Positions 37,301-48,665 of a DNA stretch of 64,000 nt are shown here, piece by piece (the first letter of the stretch is position 1; every line of letters starts with the position of its first letter). Source of the DNA: Fomes fomentarius (taxonomy: Eukaryota > Basidiomycota > Agaricomycetes > Polyporales > Polyporaceae); contig JABYQN010000009.1 of NCBI GenBank assembly GCA_022606135.1, positions 1,265,001 through 1,329,000 on the forward strand, written 5' to 3'. A program made the position numbers and the translations under genes. The notes beneath the pieces were generated by a model. It worked only from the letters and a program-made list of their open reading frames with translations, made no database searches and was not told where the DNA came from.

Positions 37301-38624
37301 CGAAGGAGAGCGGCCGGCCATAAGAACGTTCGATCGTGTATTCCCAGATTCGACTTCGAGGTCAACGTCGCCCGCCTTCGATGCTTCAAAGTTTCCAGGT
37401 GAGCATGGACACGAATACTGGAAGGAAGGATAAGGAGCTGCGATAAGGTCTCTGTCGCATCATGGTCGAGTACATAGATCGGTGTCTGGAGGGACGCACT
37501 GTGTAGGTAACCCTGTAGTATCGGGCATATCCAGTGCCATCGGACAACTTACCTATAACCCGGGTCCGAATTGAGCGCGCGCCGATGCTCGCGGAGGAGG
37601 CAATCGCGCTGCCTCTGACTAGCTGATCCGTGCTATTCACCTTGACGTACTAGCGATGGGTATGAAGGTACACACGCGCGAGGTTAGAACGTTGCATAGT
37701 AAGAAGAGTTTTTAGTATCGTGGTGTTCAGTACAGTTGGAGTGAGCTTGGTTGGTCTTTGATGGTAACATACTGTGATTGATCATCGCACTAGATGAATG
37801 ACGTCGATGTCAAGTATCGAGATTCGAGCTTCCGGAATCCGGGGTCCTATGTATGACAGAGCGCGTCGCGCGATGAGGATATGGGCCTCGCGGGATCCGT
37901 GTGGTGTCCTGTATCTGCGTCAGGATAGTGAGCGGCGCGCGCGACAATACTGCCTTAATTATGGCAGGCAATGGCAGAGCAGTGGCAGAGTGAGGACAGT
38001 TGGGCTTGGCGGGCGCGACACTGATGCTCTCAGGCTGGACAAGCCTGGGGCTTATCTGGTCAAACAGTTGGCATTGCTGCATGAGTGCGGGGCGTTCGAG
38101 GCTTGAGTTACACCGGGCTTTCTCATGTGCCAGACACAGGCGAGAGAAGGAGAAGACGCGGAAGTATACTGCCATGGAGAAATGGGACGGCATGGACCTC
38201 CTAGTCCGAATCATTGCCGGTCGTTGGCCGGTGGCGAACGGGGTGCAAACAGGCCCGCCCAAGAGTTCCCCATTACGCCTGTGGCGAGCTTGGCTGCAAC
38301 GGACAACAGGGGGCTCTTTGGACTGCAGCCCGCGAGTTCTGAGTGTTTTGTAGCTGCTGCGGGGAAGGACGTCTGGTATAGCAGGCTCGTTGATTAACAC
38401 ATCCGATGCCGGCAACGGGGCTGGCAGCGAGCTCGAGGGAAGGGAGGCTGGTGAAGACGCCGTCGGGCGCTAGGCTGGCCAAGTCCCACGGGCGGGGAAG
38501 GACTGGTCGGGTCGGAGTCCCTGCCACCACTAGTCCGTCACCTTTCGTTCCTTCATCCTCGTCTTTCTCGTCCTCGACGTCTTTCCCGTCGGAGACTTCC
38601 CTCCTCCCCTCCTCCCTCTCCGCC
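34324..38624. other. 4.3 kb region without a supported gene
   Basis: It holds the 3' flank of the disordered-protein gene and the promoter and leader of the Kre6-like gene. Open frames of up to 146 residues (for example 36405-36845) are rich in Arg, Gly and Cys, overlap frames on the other strand and show no domain. A short GAGGGC repeat lies at 36799-36827. The stretch 38530-38620 is pyrimidine-rich, as expected just before a start codon. Confidence 0.5.
36799..36827. repeat. GAGGGC hexanucleotide repeat
   Basis: Four perfect tandem copies of GAGGGC, then GAGGG. This is a microsatellite-like tract without a gene I can support. Confidence 0.8.
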
Positions 38625-41229
38625 ATGTCTAGTCCTTGGCCGACGTCCCCTGATACGGTCGACCAGCCCCGGTCGGGTGCCTCAACACCGGAGGACTACG
38701 CCCAGCCTCGCACCCCTCGCACCTCTACCTTTGAGTCTCCTCTACTCTCACCGGAGGCAAGAGAGCAAGCTTTCCCGAGGGGCCAGAACACCGCGCGACA
38801 ATCAGCATTGGGCAATGGCTTCGTTTCCTCTCCTCTCAACCCCAATTCATCTGGTGTCCGCTCACGACCAGCCTCGCGAGGGAGCACTTACTTCAATCGC
38901 ATCGCATCTGAAGAGTCGCAAGCTCTCGCCGCTCAGTTTGGCTCCCTAGGCGGTCAGCGTGGGTCTATGGTACTCTACCGTCTAGCGTCCGACGACGATG
39001 GCAAAGAGGGACTCGTCCCCCCGAAGGCGCTCGCGTCTCAAAACCGCGACTCCATCGTCTCATCCTCTGGGGACTCCGTCTTTTCCATCTCTTCCGACTC
39101 CCGATTTCCCACAGGCCAATCAACATTGCAAAGAGGCTTCGTGCCCTACGCGTACGACCCAGAACTAGAGAAGGATCTGCCTGATGACGATGACGACGTT
39201 CTCCATTCACCGGAATACGGCCACAACCAGCACTCCTATTGGTCTTGGCGAGGGTTGATGAACGTCAGCGTGCTCGTCATTCTCATCGCCGCCCTCTTGA
39301 CCCTCTTCCTCTGCTATCCCCTCGTTGACTTCTTCCGGAACGAGGCGCGAAACCTTGCCATCTCAGCGAATACCGTCGTCAACACCTCAGACTCGGACAC
39401 GATTCCTGCTGCAGAGTGAGCAGCGTTCGCATTTGTTCGCGCGTCATAGACTAACCTTTGTCTACTCAGTTTCGCTATGCCGGAACTGATCGACAAGGAT
39501 ACGCCCGACAGTGCAAAGACGCGTACAGGGTTCGATGGTGAAGAGTACGAGCTCGTGTTCTCCGACGAGTTCAATGTCGACGGCCGAACGTTCTACCCTG
39601 GGGACGATCCTTTCTGGGAGGGGGCCGATCTGTGGTACGGTTCGACGATGGACATGGAGTGGTATGATCCCAAGCAGCTATATACCAAGGGCGGTGCTCT
39701 GCAGATCGTCATGGAGGACGTTGACCCCACCATCAACCACGGCCTGCAGTACAGGAGTGGGATGCTACAGAGCTGGAACAAGTTCTGCTTTACGTCCGGA
39801 TATATCGAGGTCTCCATTACGCTGCCCGGTCCCGACTCAAATACCCAGGGTTACGTGAGTTGCGCTATGATTGTTGGGTGCATTCGTGTGCTGACGATTA
39901 TGCAGTGGCCCGGTGCTTGGACGATGGGCAACCTCGGCAGGCCGGGATACCGTGCGACGACAGATGGGACGTGGCCTTACTCGTGAGTGAACCCCATATG
40001 GCTTCTCTTCATGCACTTCCATTCATTAACTTCCAATCCATAGCTATGACTCCTGCGATGTTGGTACATTCCCCAACCAGACCAATCCGGATAAACTGGG
40101 CCCCGCAGCAGCTATACATTCGGACGAGTCCAGGTCGAAGTACAATTTCGAGCTCTCGTGGCTCCCTGGCCAGCGTGTCTCGTACGTTTCCAAGCAATAG
40201 TGGCGCGTATCCCCGCTGACCTCGCCCGTTGTAGGTCATGTACTTGCTCTGGTGAAGAGCATCCTGGTCCAGACATCTCGAAGGGCCGTGGTGTTCCCGA
40301 GATCGATATTCTCGAGGCGGAGAAGAACAAGGAAGAGGGTGGCGTCGGTCAAGTCGCTTCGCAATCCGCACAGTTCGCGCCTTTCACGCATGACTACTTG
40401 TTCCTCACCGACACTGCCGACGAATACACGATCTTCGATACCAGCCTGACTCACCAGAACACCTACAGGTGCGTCTGTGTACCCTCCTCATGCGTGCCGG
40501 CTACTAAAGTTTGGTCTTCGCTGCAGGGGTTCAGCAATTCAGCAAGCTGTGTCGTCGTTGACGCAACTGCCTGACGACATGTTCCAGGGCTCAGGCGCGA
40601 ACTTCAAGACGCTGGGCTTCGAGTACTGGGGGAACCCGAAGAACCGAGATGAGGGCTTTATTACCTGGCAGGTCGATGGCAAGCCAACACACCGTGTCGG
40701 TGCCGCTGCCATGGGCCCGGACAAGGGCACGGACGGTTCGCAGGTCTCGCAGCGGATCATCCCAGAGGAGCCGATGTCAATCATCCTGAACTTGGGGATG
40801 TCACGTGCGTGGTTCTCGACTGTTTTGCACTGGCTGCCGCTAACCTGCGACTGAGCAGAGAACTGGCAGAAGATTGACTTGACGACTATGATCTTCCCTG
40901 CAGTTATGCAGGTCGACTACGTCCGCGTCTACCAGCGTAAGGGACAGACGAATATTGGGTGCGATCCGCCAGATTACCCCACGAAGAAGTATATCGACGA
41001 TCATCCCTTAGCATATTCCAGTGCGTCTTCTCCAACTTGTAAACCGCTCATATATCACTGACGTGCTGCACCCTATGATGTAGACGCTAACTTGACCTTC
41101 TGGTCACAACCTGAACCGGTCGGCGCGGGATACTCATGGCCGAAAAACTCTGCGGTACGTCCTTGTGCCTTGCTATTGACTTAGGACGCATGCTGAGTGT
41201 TCTGGCCACGATAGTATACGGGCTGCTAG
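38625..41229 (+). CDS. KRE6: beta-glucan synthesis-associated protein, Kre6/Skn1 family (GH16)
   Basis: Type II membrane protein of the secretory pathway needed for cell-wall beta-1,6-glucan. About 200 cytosolic, Ser/Pro-rich residues precede one transmembrane helix (NVSVLVILIAALLTLFLCY, about 39260-39315). A luminal GH16-like domain follows: ELVFSDEFNVDGRTFYPGDD, then MDMEWYDPKQLYTKGGALQI, SWNKFCFTSGYIEVSITLPG and WPGAWTMGNLGR, and the catalytic motif GVPEIDILEAEK (ExDxxE). Late exons give FEYWGNP, WQVDG and QVDYVRVYQRKGQTNIGCDP. The final exon encodes YTGC then TAG at 41227-41229. About eight introns. I chose ATG 38625 (MSSPWPTSPD, after a pyrimidine-rich leader). An in-frame ATG at 38406 would add 73 residues, including a Ser-rich stretch. 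Kre6 and Skn1 cannot be told apart here. Confidence 0.9.
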
Positions 41230-43028
41230 TGCTGCGGCGTGTTGGACTACTCTCAAGCTTGACGTTTTTGTGCCATTCCTCTGGACATTCTGATCAGTAA
41301 CGTAACAGTATCGATATCGTTTGTGTCACGAAGCCGCAGCACTACCCTGTCTGTACATTCGCTCGTTCGCCCCTCCCCCCCATGCGCGGGACCCTTGCTG
41401 CTCACCTACTTCACCCCATCCATCCACTCCATTGCCGCACCGGGCTGGCATTTACGCCAGCCTATATCCATGCTCCCTCCCCTCCCTTCCCTCCCCTTCC
41501 TTACCCCCTCGCGCCCTTCCCCTCCTCCATCCTGGCTCTTAGTCCTCCTCCCTCCCTCCTCTTCACTCTGCACACTCATCCCGTCGCAATCATCACGCAT
41601 ACACGCCGGGCGAGACGCAATGTTGCGCGCGCCCGCACGGACTCTTTGATTCACGTTCATTCCGATATCCATATCAGTACCTTCCCGATCTCTATTCTAA
41701 TCAGTTAATGTGGACGACATTGGCTCACGCACACACACACACACATCCAACACGCATCTTCCTCCTGTTTTTCTTTTGTCCTCCATATCCGTGGTACCAC
41801 CGAGTCGCACATTCAACTTACCCTATCGGCGCTATATTGGATATCGCAGCAGAGCAGATGCAGATGCTCCTGGCGGAACGGTCGACGACCGACATGCCAT
41901 GCCAGGAGCGGGAGCGGGAGACTGGACCAGTCTCGCGCGATCTGCGGCTGCGAACACGGACATGGTCGAGTATTATATAGCACAGAGACGATTGCCGCGT
42001 AGAGACAGTCCCGGGAGCGTATGTATTTTACTGCCTACTTTTTGGGCTTCTCTGTTTTCCGGGGTGCCGTTTACATCCAGCGTAGAGTATCGTCGATTTT
42101 TCTTTTTGCCGTCTATCATCGCGTTGGTATCGTTCGCAATTGTGTTCTGTCGGCATGCTCTTGCTCGTTGACTGGTTCAAGCGGCGCGCGCGGTCGGCCG
42201 TGCATTATATGTAGTGTGGTTAGGCGCCGACTGGTACTTGCCTTCTTCCAACGACATCTGGTACCATGAGATGCTATGCCCTGACTCACTTCTGTGTGTG
42301 TCACCCGCAGGCACTCGCGATGCATCCACTCTGACCCCCAGACCCTCAGGCGTGTGCAAGGGGGAGGCGGTGCCATTCGGGTAAGTTGCTTCTCTACTCT
42401 TTCTTCAACGAGAGCGCATCTTAGCTGACCCAAACGCACTAGTGTTGACCAACCAGCCACCATCGCGATGCCAACCAGGATCAGTATTTTTCGTCACCAC
42501 TCGAGGCAGGGATCAACACGGATCCCATCAGTAGCTCAGGATGATCATAGCACAGCTTTTTCTCCCCGCTGTCGACCCCCGAGATGAAGCTGCGATCGTA
42601 CTTTCCTGCTTGTGAGTATCTCAACAGCCCAAGCGCACTCGATTGGCCGCAATGGCAGATCCGAAACCTTCTGGCGAAAGAAAAGTGTGTTGCGATTGGT
42701 TCGGCGGCCAACACACTGCACACTTTTCAGGTGAGCACAGGCATTGGTAGCCCCGGCCATCTGCATCGCGTGTCGCAATTACAGCACCGTACCTGGACCA
42801 CCATCAGTGCATTTGGATCCCGGGCGCCCTTCGCAACGCAGTATATAAGTCCATGGCCGCTCCCTGTGGCCGCTCCTTAGGGCTGCGCCTCATTCACCTT
42901 CGACCTTCGTTGTTCTTCGTTCTTCGACCCTTCCCCTGCTACCGCACTTTGTTTCTTCTGCAACGTCTTCGCAACCACCGACGGCCCACAACTACACCCA
43001 CTTCTAGCTCTAGCTCAAGTTCACCACC
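41230..43028. other. intergenic region
   Basis: 1.8 kb between two + strand genes. Pyrimidine-rich stretches lie at about 41350-41560 and 42890-42960, the latter being a likely leader of the next gene. A CA dinucleotide tract is at 41730-41745. TATATAAG at about 42841-42848 may be the core promoter of the next gene, although it is 180 bases from the ATG. No gene recognised. Confidence 0.5.
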
Positions 43029-43983
43029 ATGACGCACGTTCGCTCCCGCAAGTTCTGCTGCTGCCTGCCGGTCAGATTCGGGGTCATCTGCGAGAGTCTG
43101 CTCGGACTCGGCCTGGGAGGCTTCATCGCGATCGGGGGATGGATACAGGTCAACGCCCTGCGTGAGTGGTCGGTTTCCATATCATCTGTTTCATCCCGCC
43201 GGGCGCGCGCCGCCAGGCCGCTTGGACAGAAGTGATGAAGGATGCTGACGAGGATGTTGGCAACTTGGTTGTGCTGTGCAGTCAAGGGCGACCTCACGCT
43301 CGAGCAGAATCAGAAGGTCGCGATCTGGTTTGTCGCGATCTCTATGAGCATTTTCGCGCTCACCTCGCTCTTGGGGTACGTTCGCGCCCTTTCTCTCTCG
43401 CCACCCGTCGGGCGTGCTTGGCGTCTGTACTCACACCCTCCGTTATTCTTTCCCCCGCCGCTCTTATAGTCTCATCGGTTCGGTCGGAAAGCTTCGTTCG
43501 CTCGTTGGGATCTACTTTGGGACGATCACCGCTGTGACCATCCTAGACATCATCGCCGGCTCCTACTTGATCTTCCAGCTCTTCAACGGAGAGACGGACG
43601 AGAAGATCAAGGAGTGCGAGGATAGGATCCAGGGCGGCGCCAACGACGTCTCGAGCTTCGCGTGCAACGCGAGCTTCAAGACCGGCCGCGTTGTCGTCGT
43701 CGTCCTCTACGTCATCTTCTGGCTCATCGCGATATGTGCGTCTCTTTTCTTTGAATTTCTGAGCTCTGTGTATGGGAGTTACGGAACTGACGCGAGCCAC
43801 GTTTCGTTGTGGCGGACAGACGGCTGCGTAATCGCGTACGACTACTTCACCCAGCTCGGTGAGGAGGAAGAGGCGCGCATCAACGACGCCGAGAAGAGCC
43901 AGGCGTCGAACGTCACGATCGTCACCCAGCCGCAGTACGCATTCACGTCACAGCCGAACTCGTACGGCGCACCGCAGTACTAG
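43029..43983 (+). CDS. four-helix membrane protein, tetraspan-like
   Basis: Four exons give about 190 residues with four membrane helices. They are FGVICESLLGLGLGGFIAIG, then VAIWFVAISMSIFALTSLLG, then FGTITAVTILDIIAGSYLIF, then VVVVLYVIFWLIAIYGCVIA. A loop of about 35 residues between helices 3 and 4 holds two Cys (ECEDRIQG...FACNASF) and one glycosylation site (NAS). The N-terminus has basic residues and CCC (RKFCCCLPV). The C-terminal tail is acidic (LGEEEEARIND) and ends with Gln/Tyr/Pro-rich sequence. The topology resembles tetraspanins, but the CCG motif of the large loop is missing, so I would not call it one. It probably sits in the plasma membrane. Introns have GT-AG ends; the last joins IAI to YGCVIAY in phase 1. 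Confidence 0.72.
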
Positions 43984-44870
43984 GCATCCTACTACACCAA
44001 GGCCTAGAGTGGAGTGGGCTCAGCGAGGGAAGTGTTCAGAAGATGTTGCTCTTTCGGAAGGGTCGCACGGCCGTTCTGCCTCATTGCGGGCTGCCGTGCA
44101 CGATTCGCAGCGATTGATGTTTAAGTTATACGATTATGGTGATATGGGACGCCTGGTGCATGGACGCGGTTGGGCTCAGGGAGCCCGCTGTGGACAGCAC
44201 TGGCGGCTTGGTTACGAGGCATGCACGTGCACCCTGGAGTCAATGATTCATCACGACACATCGTGGCCTGGTCGTAGCAGACCGTAAGACGTGCGGCCGT
44301 CTGGAAGTCGCGACGTTCCCTTTATAAGCAGGTGTGTATCTGCTCAAATAGAAACCGGGGAACGCGTGGATGACTGCAATGCAAATCTACCGCAGTACGA
44401 GAACACTTTTGATCGCGTACGGCATTGTCATCGACTCCCTTGGAATCCGGGCTGGTCAGCTGCATGTGAGTCGCCTTCGTACTCGGACCGTATGAACCTT
44501 AGGCTTGTCGCCCGTCGCGAAGGTTGTCCCAGTCCAGTTCCCAGTTCGGAAGTCTCGAACCATCGAACCCTACTATTGTACCTCGTAGGTTCAAACCCTG
44601 GAAGATGGAACCACAAAGTTCCGTCGCCATACTTCAAAGATGGAAAAGCTGAGACAGGGGGCTATCTCAATCATCCTTCGGATGCCATTATAGGACGTCA
44701 GGCTCGTGGCGCGGGCTGCACGGGTTTACCCTGCAGCTGCGGCAAACCTTGATACCTCTCCCAGATGGCATTCCACGCTACGGTACGGGCTAGGGATCCC
44801 ACCACGTTGCACCTCTTATATCTCGACTGCTCTGCGAGGAATTGTCCCGCACTTCGACGACTTCAGTAGT
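43984..44870. other. intergenic region
   Basis: 890 bases between two + strand genes. TTATATC at about 44816-44822 lies 50 bases before the next start and may be its TATA element. No gene recognised. Confidence 0.45.
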
Positions 44871-47800
44871 ATGAGCCAGCGACAAGAAGCGCCATTTGGC
44901 CTGGGGGCGATTGCTGCCGACGGCAAGCTTGCTTTCCTCCCCCTCGACTCAGTCTCCGTAAATGCATTCATTCTTGATGGTTAGTAGTATACACTAGTCT
45001 TGCTGTGGATACGACGTCATTGATCACCCCCTCGGTTTTCTAGTGTCCGCGCTCGTTGTGATCACGCAGAAGTATCTCGCCGCATTCTCACATGGCCGTC
45101 TCACCAACGCACGGTACCTCTTTCCAATCCCCGAAGGCGCGTCCGTATGTGCGTTCAGGATGCAGCTGTCGAACGGTAGCGTGGTATCTGGCGAAGTGAA
45201 GGAGACCGAGAAGGCCAAGAAGATCTTCCATGACGCGGTCGCACAAGGGGAGTGGGCCGGTCTTGCATATGAGATCACCGCCGATGGTTAGTTTCTCTCA
45301 ATGACCGGGGTGAGAGAATTTCGAGCTGAGCCGTCTTTAGTCTTTGCCATCTCCGTCGGCGCTATTCCTCTAGGTGAAGACGTCGAGGTCAAGATCACGG
45401 TGGGTACACACCAGTATGGCATGTGACTGCCTCCGCCTTCAAAAAGCATCTGACCTGCCCGTGTAGTACGCCACGACTGTACCTGACGACGAGCTGCTCA
45501 ATCAGATCCGCTTCGCCATTCCGACCTTTATTGGAAAGCAGCGCTATGGGCACGCACCTCTCGAGCTTTCGCAAGGGCGTTCCAGCGACGACTCCGCGAC
45601 GCTGTCGTTCAGGGCGACAATACAGCTCATCTCGAGTATCATCGGTGTCACCTCTCCGTCGCACGACATCGACGTTGTGCCACCACAGAGGGTACAATCC
45701 ACGCCGCTCAGCTATATCACGACCGTTCGCCTCCGCAAGCCTGTGCCCTTCGACCGTGACCTAGTTCTATCAATCCAAGCAGAGAAGCTCGACGCTCCGC
45801 GATGTGTGGCCGAAGTAGACGAGAAGGCTCAGACAGTTGCTCTCTCCCTGACCACTGTACCCCGCTTTGGTGCACCTATCATCAAATCACAAGAGTACAT
45901 CTTCCTGATCGACCGAAGCGGCAGTATGGGAGTCGACTATCGCATCGACTGTGCCAAGGACGCGCTCCGCCACCTGATCAAGGGCCTTCCTACCCGAGAT
46001 ACCGTCTTCAACGTCGTATCCTTTGGTAGCAGACATTCCTCGCTCTTCACCAAGAGCGTAAAGTATGCGCGAAATACTGTCCAGCAGGCGGTAAGTCTTA
46101 TATTCAAGTTTATGATCATCTTACAAGAGTAGCGAGCTGAAGCAATGTTTTTTGTAGGAGCAGCACATCGATGCCATGTCCGACAACATGGGCGGCACGG
46201 AGATTGGCCAAGCCCTGGGCTGGACTTTCAGGAACCGTGACCCCAGTGTCCCCACAGCGGTCGTCGTACTGACAGACGGAGATGTAAGTCTGGTTCTACC
46301 CCTCGCCGTGACAATGTGCCTCACTCATCCCGCCGCCCCGCTTCAAGGTCTGGCAGCCAGACCAGATCATCTCCCTCGTCCGCAACGCCGTGCAAAGCAC
46401 TTCCTCGGGCAGCTTTCTCCGTGTTTTCACCCTCGGCATTGGGGCGGGCGCATCCACCGCGCTCTGTGAGGGGATCGCACGCGCCGGGAATGGGGTCTGC
46501 TACATGACGACGAAGAGCGAGGAGATCAAGGAGCGTAGCAGCAAGCTCCTTCTGGCTGCGCGGACACTGCCGTATGGCTCCGTGTCTGGCATCTCTATCG
46601 ACTGGGGGTACGACTCCGTCCCGCGCACGAGGGCTTCAGTCCCGCGTGCGAAGCACTCGCACCCTCAGCCGAAGAAAGTCAACATATTCTACGGCAGCTA
46701 CAACCCACTTGCTGCAGCTCAGAAGGACACAGGGCCGAAGTTTGTCCTCCCCCCCGCCCCCGCGGTGCTGCAGGCCCCACCCCGCATCCCGAACCTCTAC
46801 CCCGGCAACCGCTTCCTCGTCTCCGCTATCCTTACACACACAGTCAAGGTTCCGGAAGTCGTGAAGCTTTCGGGCGTCCTTCCCGATGGGACCATGGTCG
46901 AGATTCCGCCGATCGAGGTATTATACTGTGTCGCAAAGACGGATGAGCGTCCCCCGCTCTTGCACACGCTCGCTGCGCACCGCATCGTCCGCACACTCGA
47001 GGATGGGGATCTCAGCCCATTCGGTCTCAACGACAATGGGGACCAGGGCCTCCACGATGAGATGGTGCAGGCGGCTGTTGTCGCTTATGGCACGCGATAC
47101 TCGTTGGCTACGAGGTTCACAGCGTTTGTCGCGGTGAAGGAGCCGCCGGGTGCCGGGGTCAACCGCAAGCTTCAAGAGGATTGCGACTACGATGAGGTTG
47201 CATCCGATGTAGAAGAATCGGAGGAAGACATCGAGGCTCGGGCCAAGAGGCCTGCGCCGCCCCGGATGGGCCTGTCATCCAAGTCGAGTGTGACGTCAGG
47301 AGCTACCCCCGCGAAGGTCACCCGGACGCCCTCGGTGGTGTCCCGAGTTATCGAAAAATGGAGGACTCGCCGCGCGGCTCAGAAGACACCGGAGAAGCAG
47401 AAAGGTGAGAAGAAGTTCGAGGAGGAGACGAAGGAGATGGGGGAGAGGAAAGTCGAAGAGGAGACGAAGGAGAAGAGGGTGAAGGACACGACTAGCCCAG
47501 AGGTGCACAGCGAGAACGAGGACCGGCCAGGCTCGCCTTGGCAAGAGGTATCGTCCAGTGAGTACTTGACCTCGGTTTCTGGGATACGACTGAACAGAAG
47601 GTTTTGGCTGATGTTGACAATCACTAGCTCCCAACTCTGTGCAGCATCTTTCCGACAACTCGCGAGCGATGAGCAGAACGAGTGGTTCCGAGGCCGGAAC
47701 GTTCAGTACTTGCTCCGTACTGCCTCCCTCACAGCCGCCGGTGGCAAGGTGGTCAGGTTCTATACCCACACCTCAGGTCGCTCGTTCACCTGGTGAGTAC

Positions 47801-48544
47801 TTAATCCCGTTTCTCTGTGGACGACTGAAACGAACGCAATTGACGTTGACAATCCTAGCTCCCGTCTTTGCACCGCACCGTGAGGCCGACTTGCGCATGA
47901 TCAGAACAAGCGTGGGTTCGTCACCCCCTCAGGCTGCCACAGGCGGCATCCAGCTCCGAAGTGCAGCCCCGACACGCAGTAATACCCTCTCAGTGAGCGT
48001 TGCTCCCGATTACGGATCCTCCGTGCCGGTTTGTGAACAGCCGGTTGAACAGCCGGTGGAAGAGCCATGGTCACAAATCATGCCCACAGCTAGCATGCAT
48101 GCCTCTCTCCCGCATCACCCTAGTACCGTGCGTAGCCTAGCGCCGCGGTACGAATTGAACGAGGTCATAGTCGCGGGCACGGACCCGGTCTCCGGTGTCG
48201 CGCGTGTGCAAGAGCACGACGGCTCGTTTGCGCTCGACGACAAGCTGCTGGCCCTCCTTCGGGGAGCGAACAGAGGGCTTACGCTCCACACACTCGCGGA
48301 CACCATCCCGGAAGAGCTGCGCTCGCTGCGTGCGGCATCGTTGAACGGGCTGGATGTGGAGCGTGTGTGGGCCACGGTGCTCGCGGCGGCGTACATGCTC
48401 GGCACGCTCCGCGATAGGCGGGCGATCTGGGAGGGTCTGTGGGAGAAGGCGCGGGAGTATGTGTGTGGGGAGACGCAGATCGCGTCGTTCATGTTTAACC
48501 AGCTGGTGCAGCAGGCTACCGATGTCTTGGGTCCTGATATTTGA
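44871..48544 (+). CDS. VIT and von Willebrand factor A domain protein
   Basis: Large protein (about 1,000 residues) with an N-terminal VIT domain (FLPLDSVSVNAFILD, then ARYLFPIPEGASVCAFRMQL and GEVKETEKAKKIFHDAVAQG) and a vWA domain with an intact metal-binding MIDAS. The MIDAS residues are Asp-x-Ser-x-Ser in FLIDRSGSMG, Thr in MGGTEIGQAL and Asp in VVVLTDGD. This order matches inter-alpha-trypsin inhibitor heavy chains and the VIT-vWA proteins common in fungi, whose role is unknown. After the vWA comes a beta-rich region (HTVKVPEVVKLSGVLPDGTM). An acidic, Lys/Glu-rich segment (KFEEETKEMGERKVEEETKE) at about 47410-47480 follows. A helical C-terminal domain then reads ALDDKLLALLRGANRGLTLH and FMFNQLVQQATDVLGPDI. 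There is no signal peptide, so it is likely cytosolic. Two successive C-terminal exons look duplicated (47558-47858). The start at 44871 gives MSQRQEAPFGLG. Confidence 0.88.
47558..47858 (+). repeat. tandem duplication of intron plus exon start
   Basis: The introns 47558-47627 and 47793-47858 both begin GTGAGTACTT, share CGGTTTCT or CGTTTCT, a GGACGACTGAA-like branch region and the end TTGACAATC-CTAG, and both are followed by CTCCC. The exon starts read TPNSVQHLSDNSRAMSRTSG and APVFAPHREADLRMIRTSVG. The offset is about 231-235 bases. Both introns are phase 1, so the duplicated exon keeps frame. Confidence 0.75.
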
Positions 48545-48665
48545 AGTGGTAGAAGCATTGTACGAGAGTAGGCGATTCATCAACATGTGCAGTAGTCATG
48601 TATTATAAGTCCATAGAAGAAGTGGGGAGGTACTACATGCAGACGTCGCGGAGGACAGTGTCAGA

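Noticed and set aside
44585..44605. GGTTCAAACCC resembling a tRNA B box
   Set aside because: No matching acceptor stem, D arm or anticodon arm could be folded around it.
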